Assembly (NCBI GenBank): GCA_937941765.1
Contig: CALDGQ010000016.1
Coordinates: forward strand, 62,001 to 126,000
Reading direction: 5' to 3'
DNA length: 64,000 nucleotides
Origin: an uncultured Saprospiraceae bacterium
GTDB taxonomy: Bacteria; Bacteroidota; Bacteroidia; Chitinophagales; Saprospiraceae
Shown here: one piece after another, positions 17,562 to 25,246 of the stretch
Numbering within the stretch: the first letter of the stretch is position 1
How the letters are laid out: every line of letters begins with the position of its first letter
Program-made: the position numbers and the translations under genes
The notes under the pieces: generated by a model
What the model was told of the DNA's origin: nothing
Databases searched by the model: none
What the model saw: only the letters and a program-made list of their open reading frames with translations

Positions 17562-20105
17562 CTATCCTTCCCTCCTCAAAACTTCAAGCGGCGGCCGACT
17601 CAAAACCCCACGACTCCCAAACATCCCAATCAAAACTGTCATCAAAGTAATAGAAATAAAAATAATAAAAGGCGGTAACAGACTCGGTACAAAATCAATC
17701 TTGAAAACGAATTTTGCCAACAAATAACTTCCGGCAAACGATAAGATAATACCAGTCAATGAAGCCAATGTGCCTAAGATGAAATATTCAATCGCATTGA
17801 TGTTGATGATCTGTTTCTTTTGAGCACCTAAAGTTCGCAACAAAATACTTTCCTTAATTCTCTGAAATTTATTCAACAAAACGGAACTGATCAAAACAAA
17901 AATTCCTGTCAGAATACTAAATAAAGACATGAACTGAATGACAAAAGATACTTTGCTCAAAATGTCATCTACAGATTTGAGTATTTGTCCAAGATCAACT
18001 GCAGATACATTTGGAAACTTACTGACTAAGGCTCGTTGAAATCCCGCAGATTCTTGTGGAGTCTCGGTACGAGAAACAACAACATGGAATTGTGGTGCTT
18101 CTTCTAACACTCCTTTTGGGAAGACTACAAAGAAGTTAGTTTGGACTCTACTGAAATCGACATCACGAATACTACTCACTATCGTCTCTACAATGGTACC
18201 TTGTACATTAAAATTTATTTTGGTACCCACTTTCGCTTTCATCGCATCTTGAACTCTCGTAGATATGGAAATGTTGACAAGACCATCTTCATTGTATGTT
18301 TGGTTGCCAAACCATTCTCCATCAATTATTTTTTCAGTTTCGATTAAAGTGTCACGGTAGGTAGATCGGTATTCTCGATTGTAAACCCAACGTCTCACAT
18401 TAGAAGTAGTGTCAGCCATCCGCTCCATTCTGGTGATGCCATCTATTTCGTCGACTCTCATCGTGACGACAGGTACTTGTTGAATAATTGGCAAATTGTG
18501 TTCACGAGTTAAAGCTGCAACGCCATCTTTTTGACTGGTCTGAATATCAAACATAATTAGATTGGGTTGACTACCACTTCCCGACATTTCCACTTGTGAA
18601 AGCAACATATCTTTGGTCAAAAATAAAGTGGAAATTAAGGCAGTCCCTAGTCCAATAGTTACGATTAAAATCAACGTTTGATTATTAGGACGATATAGAT
18701 TAGCAATACTTTGTCTGGCTGTAAAACTCCAATTGGTCGGAAAGAATTTTTTTACTAAATACATCACTAACAATGCAAAGCCGGATAAAATCAGAAATGC
18801 AACTCCAACGGCTCCAATAAAAATAGCAGCGTTTAACCAATCTCCCGTTTGAGCATAAGTGAATAGGAAAATGAAAAATGCAATCAATGCATACACCAAC
18901 CAACGAATAGGATCTCTTTCTTGGGCACCGTCATCAAAACCTGCTCTTAGAGTTCTCAGTGGAGAAATATTACGAATCGCTAATAATGGCAACAATGCAA
19001 ACAATACGGCAATACTGATTCCAGTCAAAATTCCTTTGGTCACTGCCGACCAGGAGATATCATTACTCACATTTTGAATCGGTAAAAAGTCTTGTAAAAC
19101 CAATGGTAAAAATACTTGCAACAAACTACCCAATATTGCACCGATTACAGAACCAATAATACCCATCACAAAAATCTGAATTAAGAAAATAATGAAAGCA
19201 TGGCTTCCTTTACTTCCTAATGTTCTTAAAATAGCAACGGATGGAATTTTGTCTTTTACATAAATACTGATCGCACTTGCGACGCCAACACATCCCAACA
19301 ATAAAGCTACGAAGCCTACAAGATTTAGAAAATCTGCAACGCTTCCAAAAGCTCTTCCTAAATTTCGTTTACGTGAAGCAACCGTTTCTGCTCTTATATT
19401 GTCCGCTTCCAAAGTGGCTTCCATTGTTTTTATCGTTGCCTCAATATCTGCGGTTTCTTTTGTTTTGAAAAAATAGAAATGTTCTACACGACTTCCGGTT
19501 TGTAATAATCCTGTGCCTTGTAAGTATTGTGCTGGAACAAAAATTGTTGGTGCTATAGAAGAAGTCAATCCAACACTTCCAGGCGCACTTATCAAATTTC
19601 CTTCTATCGAAAAAGTAGTGTTTCCAATTTTGATGGAGTCACCTGGTTGCATGCCATAACCGATCATTAAAGTTTTGTCAACAACAACCGATTTTTTATT
19701 TCTAAAATCGGTAGCTGCAGCAATTGGGTCTGTCAACATGGTTCCATAAAAAGGATATTCACCTTCCAAGCCTTTGATATACGCCATTTTGGTATCACCT
19801 GTTCTCGGAAATTGAATCATAGAAACAAACTCGGTTGTTTTTGCCATTGCCGTACTCAACGTATCAAATGCTTCAATGATATTGTCTTTCGCTGGCGCCG
19901 TTCCTTCAATTCTCAAATCGGCACCTAACAAAGATTTCGATTCAGTGTTGATATCTTTTTGCAAATTTTCACTAAAAGAATTAATCGCAACCAAAGATGC
20001 AATTCCCAAAATAATAGAGGAGATGAATAGAAATAATCGACTTCTATTGCGTCGACTATCTCGCCACGCCATCTTTAACAACCAACTTGTATTTAAATCG
20101 CTCAA
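17562..20105 (-). CDS. ABC transporter permease with two FtsX/MacB-like domains (YbbP type)
   Basis: An 847-residue inner-membrane protein. An N-terminal helix after a basic WRDSRRNRSRLFLF segment is followed by a periplasmic MacB-like core domain, an FtsX block of three helices (~residues 265-390), two central helices (~405-465), a second extracytoplasmic domain and a second FtsX block (~715-840). This two-FtsX architecture matches the YbbP-like permeases that work with an ATPase (YbbA/LolD-like) on lipophilic substrates or lipoproteins. No ATPase gene adjoins it, so the partner must be encoded elsewhere. It is divergent from the dacB-like gene at 20184. The C-terminal end (LSRPPLEVLRREG) is typical for the family. 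Confidence 0.88.
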   Translation of the reverse strand: MSDLNTSWLLKMAWRDSRRNRSRLFLFISSIILGIASLVAINSFSENLQKDINTESKSLLGADLRIEGTAPAKDNIIEAFDTLSTAMAKTTEFVSMIQFPRTGDTKMAYIKGLEGEYPFYGTMLTDPIAAATDFRNKKSVVVDKTLMIGYGMQPGDSIKIGNTTFSIEGNLISAPGSVGLTSSIAPTIFVPAQYLQGTGLLQTGSRVEHFYFFKTKETADIEATIKTMEATLEADNIRAETVASRKRNLGRAFGSVADFLNLVGFVALLLGCVGVASAISIYVKDKIPSVAILRTLGSKGSHAFIIFLIQIFVMGIIGSVIGAILGSLLQVFLPLVLQDFLPIQNVSNDISWSAVTKGILTGISIAVLFALLPLLAIRNISPLRTLRAGFDDGAQERDPIRWLVYALIAFFIFLFTYAQTGDWLNAAIFIGAVGVAFLILSGFALLVMYLVKKFFPTNWSFTARQSIANLYRPNNQTLILIVTIGLGTALISTLFLTKDMLLSQVEMSGSGSQPNLIMFDIQTSQKDGVAALTREHNLPIIQQVPVVTMRVDEIDGITRMERMADTTSNVRRWVYNREYRSTYRDTLIETEKIIDGEWFGNQTYNEDGLVNISISTRVQDAMKAKVGTKINFNVQGTIVETIVSSIRDVDFSRVQTNFFVVFPKGVLEEAPQFHVVVSRTETPQESAGFQRALVSKFPNVSAVDLGQILKSVDDILSKVSFVIQFMSLFSILTGIFVLISSVLLNKFQRIKESILLRTLGAQKKQIININAIEYFILGTLASLTGIILSFAGSYLLAKFVFKIDFVPSLLPPFIIFISITLMTVLIGMFGSRGVLSRPPLEVLRREG

Positions 20106-20183
20106 TTGACTAATTTTCTTTTTCTTTGTTCAGGCAACTCAAGTCACCAATACTTTTAATAACAACAAAAGCCTCACAAAGTT

Positions 20184-21659
20184 ATGAATCGTTCTCTAAT
20201 ACTTTTGTTTACACTACTTTTTTTTCAACTCAATTCATTTGCTCAAAATAGTTTTGAAAATGCATTGAATAATTTGAGAGATGATCCAGCAATGAAACAT
20301 GCGGGATTGACTGTGACCGTGATGGATGTTGCTTCGAATTCTGTCTTAAAAAGTCATAATGCAGATTTAGTTTTAACACCAGCTTCTTCTTTAAAAGTCG
20401 TAACTACTGCTTGTGCGTTACAAGTATTAGGTCCAGAATATAAATTCAAAACGGAGTTGCAATATGATGGTCAAATTGATGCCAATGGAGTCTTGAATGG
20501 AAATTTGTACATCAAAGGATATGGGGATCCAACATTGGGTTCGCCTAATTTTGAAAATGTGAAAAATTTGGAAACGGTGATGACCGAATTTGTCAATGCA
20601 ATCAAACGAGAAGGTATCAAAAAAGTGAATGGTAAAATTGTTGGTGATGCTTCCTATTTTGGTAGTGCGGTCAACGGTCGTAGTTGGTTATGGGAAGATT
20701 TAGGAAACTATTATGCTGCTGGTGCATGGGGTCTGAATATACATGAGAATTTGCACTATTTAGAATTGTCTCAAGTGGGTAAACTGGGAAGTAAACCAAA
20801 ATTCAACAAAATATACCCGAGTATTCCAAATTTACTATTCGTCAATGAATTGGAGTCGGCGGAAAAGGGAAGTGGTGATCAAGCTTACATTTATGGTTCC
20901 CCATTTTCTTATACTCGTTTTATACGAGGAACGATTCCAATTGGAGCTGGCCCATTCACCATCAAAGGTAGTATTCCGGACCCACCATTTTTTGCTGCTT
21001 ATACCTTGATGAATTATTTGGAGCAAAATGGAATTGAAACTTCAAAAGAAGCGACTACATTGTTAGAAATGAATCGTGTCAATCAATCATTTGCAAAAGG
21101 AAAGGTCCATCAGACTTTTTATACTTTTACTTCACCACCTTTATCTGCAATTGTAAAAGAGACCAATGAGAAAAGTGTGAATTTATATTGTGAAGTTATG
21201 TTGAGAACCATGGGTATGCAAGTCAAAAAGAAAGGAACAGCAGCAGCAGGTCTTGAAGTGATCAATGATTTTCTTTCAAAAAATGGAATTGATCATACCG
21301 CTTTTTTTATGGTAGATGCATCTGGATTGTCTATGCGAAATGCAGTTTCTTCAAAACAGATGGCTGCATTTATGGCCGCAATCGCCAAAGACAAAAACAT
21401 CAACGTCATTTTTGAATCCTCTTTGCCAAAAGCAGGGGAAACTGGAACGCTTAAAAGGATGTTTAAAAATACAATTGCTGTTGGAAAATTGAAAGCTAAA
21501 AGTGGTGGTATGACTCGGGTTAGAAGTTATACTGGTTACGCAACAACAAAGTCTGGTAAGCAAGTTTCTTTTTCGATGATTGCTAATAATTTTACTGGGA
21601 AGAGTAGTGCGATTCGAGGTAAGATGGAGGCTTTGATGGTGGCGATCTGTGGGTTGTAG
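20184..21659 (+). CDS. dacB: D-alanyl-D-alanine carboxypeptidase/endopeptidase, PBP4 family (S13)
   Basis: Periplasmic peptidoglycan-trimming enzyme. After the signal peptide (LILLFTLLFFQLNSFAQ) the three penicillin-binding motifs are in order: SxxK with nucleophile Ser68 (PASSLK), SxN (KSVNLY) and KSG (KAKSGGMTRV, in place of KTG). A long insert between the first two motifs is the PBP4-specific domain. The NEKSVNLYCEVML and TGTLKRMF segments are also typical. Length of 491 residues is normal. It is transcribed divergently from the permease with 78 bp between the start codons, so their promoters overlap or abut. Confidence 0.93.
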   Translation: MNRSLILLFTLLFFQLNSFAQNSFENALNNLRDDPAMKHAGLTVTVMDVASNSVLKSHNADLVLTPASSLKVVTTACALQVLGPEYKFKTELQYDGQIDANGVLNGNLYIKGYGDPTLGSPNFENVKNLETVMTEFVNAIKREGIKKVNGKIVGDASYFGSAVNGRSWLWEDLGNYYAAGAWGLNIHENLHYLELSQVGKLGSKPKFNKIYPSIPNLLFVNELESAEKGSGDQAYIYGSPFSYTRFIRGTIPIGAGPFTIKGSIPDPPFFAAYTLMNYLEQNGIETSKEATTLLEMNRVNQSFAKGKVHQTFYTFTSPPLSAIVKETNEKSVNLYCEVMLRTMGMQVKKKGTAAAGLEVINDFLSKNGIDHTAFFMVDASGLSMRNAVSSKQMAAFMAAIAKDKNINVIFESSLPKAGETGTLKRMFKNTIAVGKLKAKSGGMTRVRSYTGYATTKSGKQVSFSMIANNFTGKSSAIRGKMEALMVAICGL

Positions 21660-21836
21660 CTTAGGCTTATGAACGCTCTGAGAGCTTACTACTTTTTTAT
21701 GAAAAAATTGAATTGAAATTCACACTTCATCTTTTGATTCAACCGCTGAAGCCCTCGGAGAGTTTTATAGTTTACAGGTTGTCTGTATTTCTTTTGAACA
21801 ATCTTTTTATCTTTATGCAAACACCAATTAAATTAA

Positions 21837-22583
21837 ATGTATTTGACAAACAAAATTTGTGTAGTTCTAGTTTTTATTTCGTTGTTGATGTCTTGTGAAA
21901 GTGAGTATGGACAAGGCACCAAAATACCGGTAGGCCATACGCATCAATACGAGCATACACATACGCATGAGGATGGCACAACGCATACTCACGGGGAGCC
22001 TACAAAAGCCGATAGCCCAATTGATAATGTTGTCAATACGATTGATGAAGAGAGAGTTCTCTGGCAAAAACCAAAAGAGATCATTCAAAGATTGGGTGAT
22101 TTGGATAATAAAGTGATTGCGGACATCGGTGCAGGTAGTGGATACTTTTCTTTTCGATTATTACCGCAAGCTAAAAAAGTAATTGCCATCGATATCGATC
22201 CGCAAGCTATTTCATTTATGGATAGTGTAAAACAATTTTTACCAGTAGAATTTCAGTCAAAATTTGAAACAAGAAAAGTGGGACCGAATAGCCCAGAACT
22301 GAAAGATGGGGAAGCAGATGTGGTGATCATTGTAAATACTATTGCCTACATCGAAAATAAAATCAACTATTTAAAGGTGCTCAAAAAAGGAATTAGTAAA
22401 AATGGAAAACTCCTAATTATTGATTTCAAAAAGAGAAACATTCCAATCGGTCCACCTGCAGATAATAAAATTGCATTAAGTAAACTGGAACAACAATTAA
22501 TTCAAGCTGGATATAAACGAGTGATTGCAGATGATCAGAGTTTGGATTACCAGTATATTGTTATGGCTAGTGTGGAGGAGTAG
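21837..22583 (+). CDS. Lipoprotein with His-rich segment and SAM-dependent methyltransferase domain
   Basis: A 248-residue protein. The N-terminus is a lipoprotein signal (CVVLVFISLLMSC, lipidated Cys20). It is followed by a histidine-rich stretch of about 25 residues with repeated HTH words (EHTHTHEDGTTHTHG). From ~residue 75 a class I methyltransferase fold is visible: motif I VIADIGAGSGYFSFRLL, an acidic end of beta-2 (IAIDIDP), the ADVVIIVNTIAYIE strand and the KNGKLLIIDFKKR strand. The fold is normally cytosolic because of SAM, so a lipidated form is odd. If exported, the domain may be repurposed. The His-rich linker suggests metal binding. Start and stop are clear. The stop codon is followed after a few bases by a family C repeat. 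Confidence 0.85.
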   Translation: MYLTNKICVVLVFISLLMSCESEYGQGTKIPVGHTHQYEHTHTHEDGTTHTHGEPTKADSPIDNVVNTIDEERVLWQKPKEIIQRLGDLDNKVIADIGAGSGYFSFRLLPQAKKVIAIDIDPQAISFMDSVKQFLPVEFQSKFETRKVGPNSPELKDGEADVVIIVNTIAYIENKINYLKVLKKGISKNGKLLIIDFKKRNIPIGPPADNKIALSKLEQQLIQAGYKRVIADDQSLDYQYIVMASVEE

Positions 22584-22589
22584 AAGTTG

Positions 22590-22845
22590 AACCGCAGAAT
22601 ATTGAATATCGAACCGCAGAATTTCGAAGTTGAGGACGTATACTCACGGCGTGTTCTCGCGTCAGGCTGTGCGAAAATCCCCCAAAGCAAAGAGGTTAGA
22701 AACCTTTTGCTCGAATACCGTGTGTGTTACGAGATGAAGGTTTCTAACCTCTCATCTCGAACGAGTATTTTCGCACAGCCTGACGTACTCAACTTCGACA
22801 TTCGGTATTCCTTGTTCGATATTCGATATTCTCTTTGGAAAGGCT
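22590..22845. repeat. Family C inverted repeat enclosing element A copy 2
   Basis: Left arm 22590-22650 has GAACCGCAGAATATTG, TCGAACCGCAGAATTTCG and AAGTTGAGGACGTA words. Right arm 22786-22845 has ACTCAACTTCGACATTCG and TTGTTCGATATTCGATATTC words, partly complementary. Element A sits between the arms. The block fills the space between two convergent genes and starts within 7 bp of the methyltransferase stop codon. A short open frame across it is translated repeat and is not called. Confidence 0.7.
22660..22786 (-). repeat. Folded intergenic element A, copy 2 (inverted relative to copy 1)
   Basis: The reverse complement matches copy 1 (528-654) along its whole length with about ten differences. 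Copy 1 has CAGACTG and CAGTCTG in its outer stem; this copy has CAGGCTG and CAGCCTG. Both sides changed together, so pairing is kept. The two inner arms are also retained: the CGAGATG arm is identical, and the GCAAA arm has altered bases near its loop. No coding capacity is seen. Confidence 0.78.
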
Positions 22846-22850
22846 AATTC

Positions 22851-24131
22851 CTAAACAACTTCCCGTAAAACCAACTTCTCTCGTTCAGGTCCAGTAGAGA
22901 TCATCGTAATAGAGACGCCAAGCGCTGTTTCCATTTCAGCAATATAATCTTTTACCGCTTTTGGAAATTCATCGAAATTTTTCACATCATCCAAAGAGTG
23001 ATTCCAACCTGGATAAGATTTATAGGTAGGAGTAACTTCAATTTCATTCATATCATATGGTAGCTCGGTATGCGACCCGCCATTGTATTGATAATGAGTA
23101 GCTGCTTTTATCTCAGAAAATATATTGAGAATATCAATTTTAGTCATGACCAATTGAGTCACACCATTCAACATAATCGTATATTTCAATTGTGGCAAAT
23201 CAATCCAACCACATCGGCGTGGTCTACCAGTTGTCGCTCCAAACTCTTGCCCTTCTTTTCTCAACTTCTCTCCAGTCTCATCAAATAATTCTGTTGGGAA
23301 TGGGCCACCACCAACACGTGTACAGTATGCTTTAGTAATGCCAATGACCTCGCCAATTTTGTGAGGAGAAACACCTAGACCATTACAAACACCAGAAGTA
23401 ATCGTATTAGAGGAAGTAACAAAAGGATAGGTTCCAAAATCAATATCCAACATACTTCCTTGTGCTCCTTCTGCCAATACTTTTTTTCCTGCATTTAATG
23501 CGGCATTGATATAATACTCACCATCTACATGTTTCAACGTCTTTAATTTTTCAATACTTGCAAACCACAACTGTTCTTCTTTTTCCAAATCAAGGGCATC
23601 ATTTGCTGGATACAATTTCAATAATCCAAGATGCTTATTTTTTAAAGCTTCATATTTTTCTTTAAAATTCGGCAAACTAATATCACCTACTCGTAAACCA
23701 TTACGACCAGTTTTGTCCATGTAAGTGGGACCAATACCTTTTAGAGTAGAACCAATTTTTTCTTTGCCTTTTGCTTTTTCCGCAGCAGCATCTAAAAATC
23801 GGTGTGTTGGTAAGATCAAGTGCGCTTTGTTGGCAACCAGTAAAGTTTCGGAATAGTCGACTTCAGCTGCTTCCAATCCTATCAATTCTTTTTCAAATGA
23901 AACTGGATCGATGACTACACCATTCCCAATCAGATTGATAATTCCTTTTCTGAAAATTCCAGAAGGAACAATGTGAAGTACGAATTTTTTGCCGTCAAAT
24001 TTTAAGGTATGTCCAGCATTGGGGCCACCTTGAAAACGAGCGACAATGTCATATTTACCAGCTAGATAATCTACAATTTTTCCTTTGCCTTCATCGCCCC
24101 ACTGGAGGCCTAAAAGTACATCAATTGCCAT
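22851..24131 (-). CDS. purA: Adenylosuccinate synthase
   Basis: Converts IMP, aspartate and GTP to adenylosuccinate in AMP synthesis. Hallmarks are the N-terminal P-loop GLQWGDEGKGKIVD, the GGPNAGHT segment with the catalytic His, GSTLKGIGPTY, the GTYPFVTSSNT segment and the late GRPRRCGWID. Length (426 residues) is normal. The gene is the last of a run of minus-strand genes (Rel/SpoT, Fur, STAS, purA), but gaps of more than 100 bp suggest separate transcripts. A weak TAcaTTTG -7-like box on the minus strand lies at 24158-24165, about 27 bp upstream of the start. Confidence 0.97.
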   Translation of the reverse strand: MAIDVLLGLQWGDEGKGKIVDYLAGKYDIVARFQGGPNAGHTLKFDGKKFVLHIVPSGIFRKGIINLIGNGVVIDPVSFEKELIGLEAAEVDYSETLLVANKAHLILPTHRFLDAAAEKAKGKEKIGSTLKGIGPTYMDKTGRNGLRVGDISLPNFKEKYEALKNKHLGLLKLYPANDALDLEKEEQLWFASIEKLKTLKHVDGEYYINAALNAGKKVLAEGAQGSMLDIDFGTYPFVTSSNTITSGVCNGLGVSPHKIGEVIGITKAYCTRVGGGPFPTELFDETGEKLRKEGQEFGATTGRPRRCGWIDLPQLKYTIMLNGVTQLVMTKIDILNIFSEIKAATHYQYNGGSHTELPYDMNEIEVTPTYKSYPGWNHSLDDVKNFDEFPKAVKDYIAEMETALGVSITMISTGPEREKLVLREVV

Positions 24132-24242
24132 AACGAAGTTTTATTTTTGGATAAAGACAAATGTAACGAATACTTTAAAATATCTTTCGGTAACCGATAT
24201 ATTTATTTGGTCAATGTAGGTACCTTATTTAATTGAAGTATA

Positions 24243-24569
24243 TTAATTCGTAGCATCTTGAATGGAAGGACTGATATGGATGATGGAAGACAACTTAGTA
24301 ATCTCCAATAGTCTCAATACTTGTTTAGAAGGATTCACAACGGTCATATCACCACCAAAAGCTTTGGCATTTCTCAAAACAGCAATTAGAAAATTGAGAC
24401 CAATACTATTCATGATATCTATTTTGGAAATATCTACAATGCATTTGTTGATTCCTTTTTCCATTTGAATGAGGACGTCAGCGAGAATTCGCTTATTGTC
24501 GATTTCGTTGAATAGATTTTGTACTTCTAAAATTAGGTGCGAAGAATTGGAGGTGATAGAGTAGTTCAT
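24243..24569 (-). CDS. STAS-domain protein (anti-sigma-factor antagonist-like)
   Basis: A 108-residue single-domain protein. The central KCIVDISKIDIMNSIGLNF segment is the STAS signature, with Ser55 at the position phosphorylated in SpoIIAA/RsbV proteins. The usual preceding Asp is Asn here. The flanking strand/helix pattern (HLILEVQNLF, AKAFGGDMTVVNPSKQVLRLLEI) fits the fold. No anti-sigma kinase is adjacent, so the partner is unknown. It lies 66 bp downstream of the Fur-family gene on the same strand. Confidence 0.85.
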   Translation of the reverse strand: MNYSITSNSSHLILEVQNLFNEIDNKRILADVLIQMEKGINKCIVDISKIDIMNSIGLNFLIAVLRNAKAFGGDMTVVNPSKQVLRLLEITKLSSIIHISPSIQDATN

Positions 24570-24606
24570 GGGTTTTGTTTTCTGGATTGAAGGAGGTGTG
24601 TTGCTT

Positions 24607-24621
24607 GAAGCGTCTCGCTTC
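24607..24621. repeat. Small hairpin GAAGCG-tct-CGCTTC after the Fur-family gene
   Basis: A perfect 6-bp stem with a TCT loop lies 15 bp past the stop codon of the regulator. Similar short hairpins with loops TTT or TCT and CGCC stems occur at 30385, 44255 and 61262 in this window. Confidence 0.45.
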
Positions 24622-24635
24622 AGAAGCTGGAACGC

Positions 24636-25109
24636 TTACGCCTTAGCCGTCTTCTCACAAGCACCATCACACTTTCCATACAAATTGAGCGAATGATGTG
24701 TCACTTTAAAATGAAGTAAGTCACCCATCATATTTTTTATCTGCTGAATTCTTGGATCACAAAATTCTAACACTTTTCCACAGTCCACACAGATTAAGTG
24801 ATCATGTTGTTTGAAACCGTATGATTTTTCGTATTGGGCTAAGTTTTTCCCAAACTGATGTTTCTTTACCAAATCACATGTGACCAACAATTCCAGCGTA
24901 TTATAAACAGTCGCTCGACTGACTCGATAGTTTTTATTTTTCATATGGATGTACAATGCCTCCGCATCAAAGTGATCACTTCTCTTATATATCTCTTCCA
25001 AGATGGCAAACCGTTCCGGTGTTTTTCTTAAACTATTTTTTTCTAGATGAGCAGAAAAGATATTGATTACCTCTTTTATAGTCTCATCTTCTTTTCTGTT
25101 GGTGGTCAT
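24636..25109 (-). CDS. Fur-family metal- or peroxide-responsive transcriptional regulator
   Basis: A 157-residue repressor. The winged-helix part has the family helix RKTPERFAILEEIY and the recognition helix region RVSRATVYNTLELL. The dimerisation part has HDHLICVDCGKVLEFCD with the first CxxC (structural zinc). A second Cys pair near the end (KCDGAC) completes the zinc site. The spacing and the HH sequence before the last strand fit Fur or PerR, and the two cannot be told apart from this sequence alone. It starts 138 bp downstream of the Rel/SpoT gene, with a hairpin between the two. Confidence 0.93.
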   Translation of the reverse strand: MTTNRKEDETIKEVINIFSAHLEKNSLRKTPERFAILEEIYKRSDHFDAEALYIHMKNKNYRVSRATVYNTLELLVTCDLVKKHQFGKNLAQYEKSYGFKQHDHLICVDCGKVLEFCDPRIQQIKNMMGDLLHFKVTHHSLNLYGKCDGACEKTAKA

Positions 25110-25175
25110 GTAGTGCTAATTTGTTTTAAAGATAAGCAATCTGAAAGGAATATCGAATATCGAACAGGGAATATT

Positions 25176-25244
25176 GAATTTCGAAGTGGAGCTCGTGATA
25201 TTAATACGTATTCCTCCCGTGTACTCCACTTCGAACTTCAATTC
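25176..25244. repeat. Family C-type hairpin just after the Rel/SpoT stop codon
   Basis: GAATTTCGAAGTGGAG pairs with CTCCACTTCGAACTTCAATTC around a centre containing CTCGTGATATTAATACG. The right arm ends 2 bp from the stop codon of the Rel/SpoT gene (minus strand). Family C words (ATATCGAATATCGAACAGG) continue to the left. It is likely to act as the 3' end structure of that mRNA. Confidence 0.65.
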
Positions 25245-25246
25245 TT

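Noticed and set aside
22587-22847. An 86-codon frame after the methyltransferase gene
   Set aside because: It lies entirely in family C and element A repeats, and its translation follows the repeat words.
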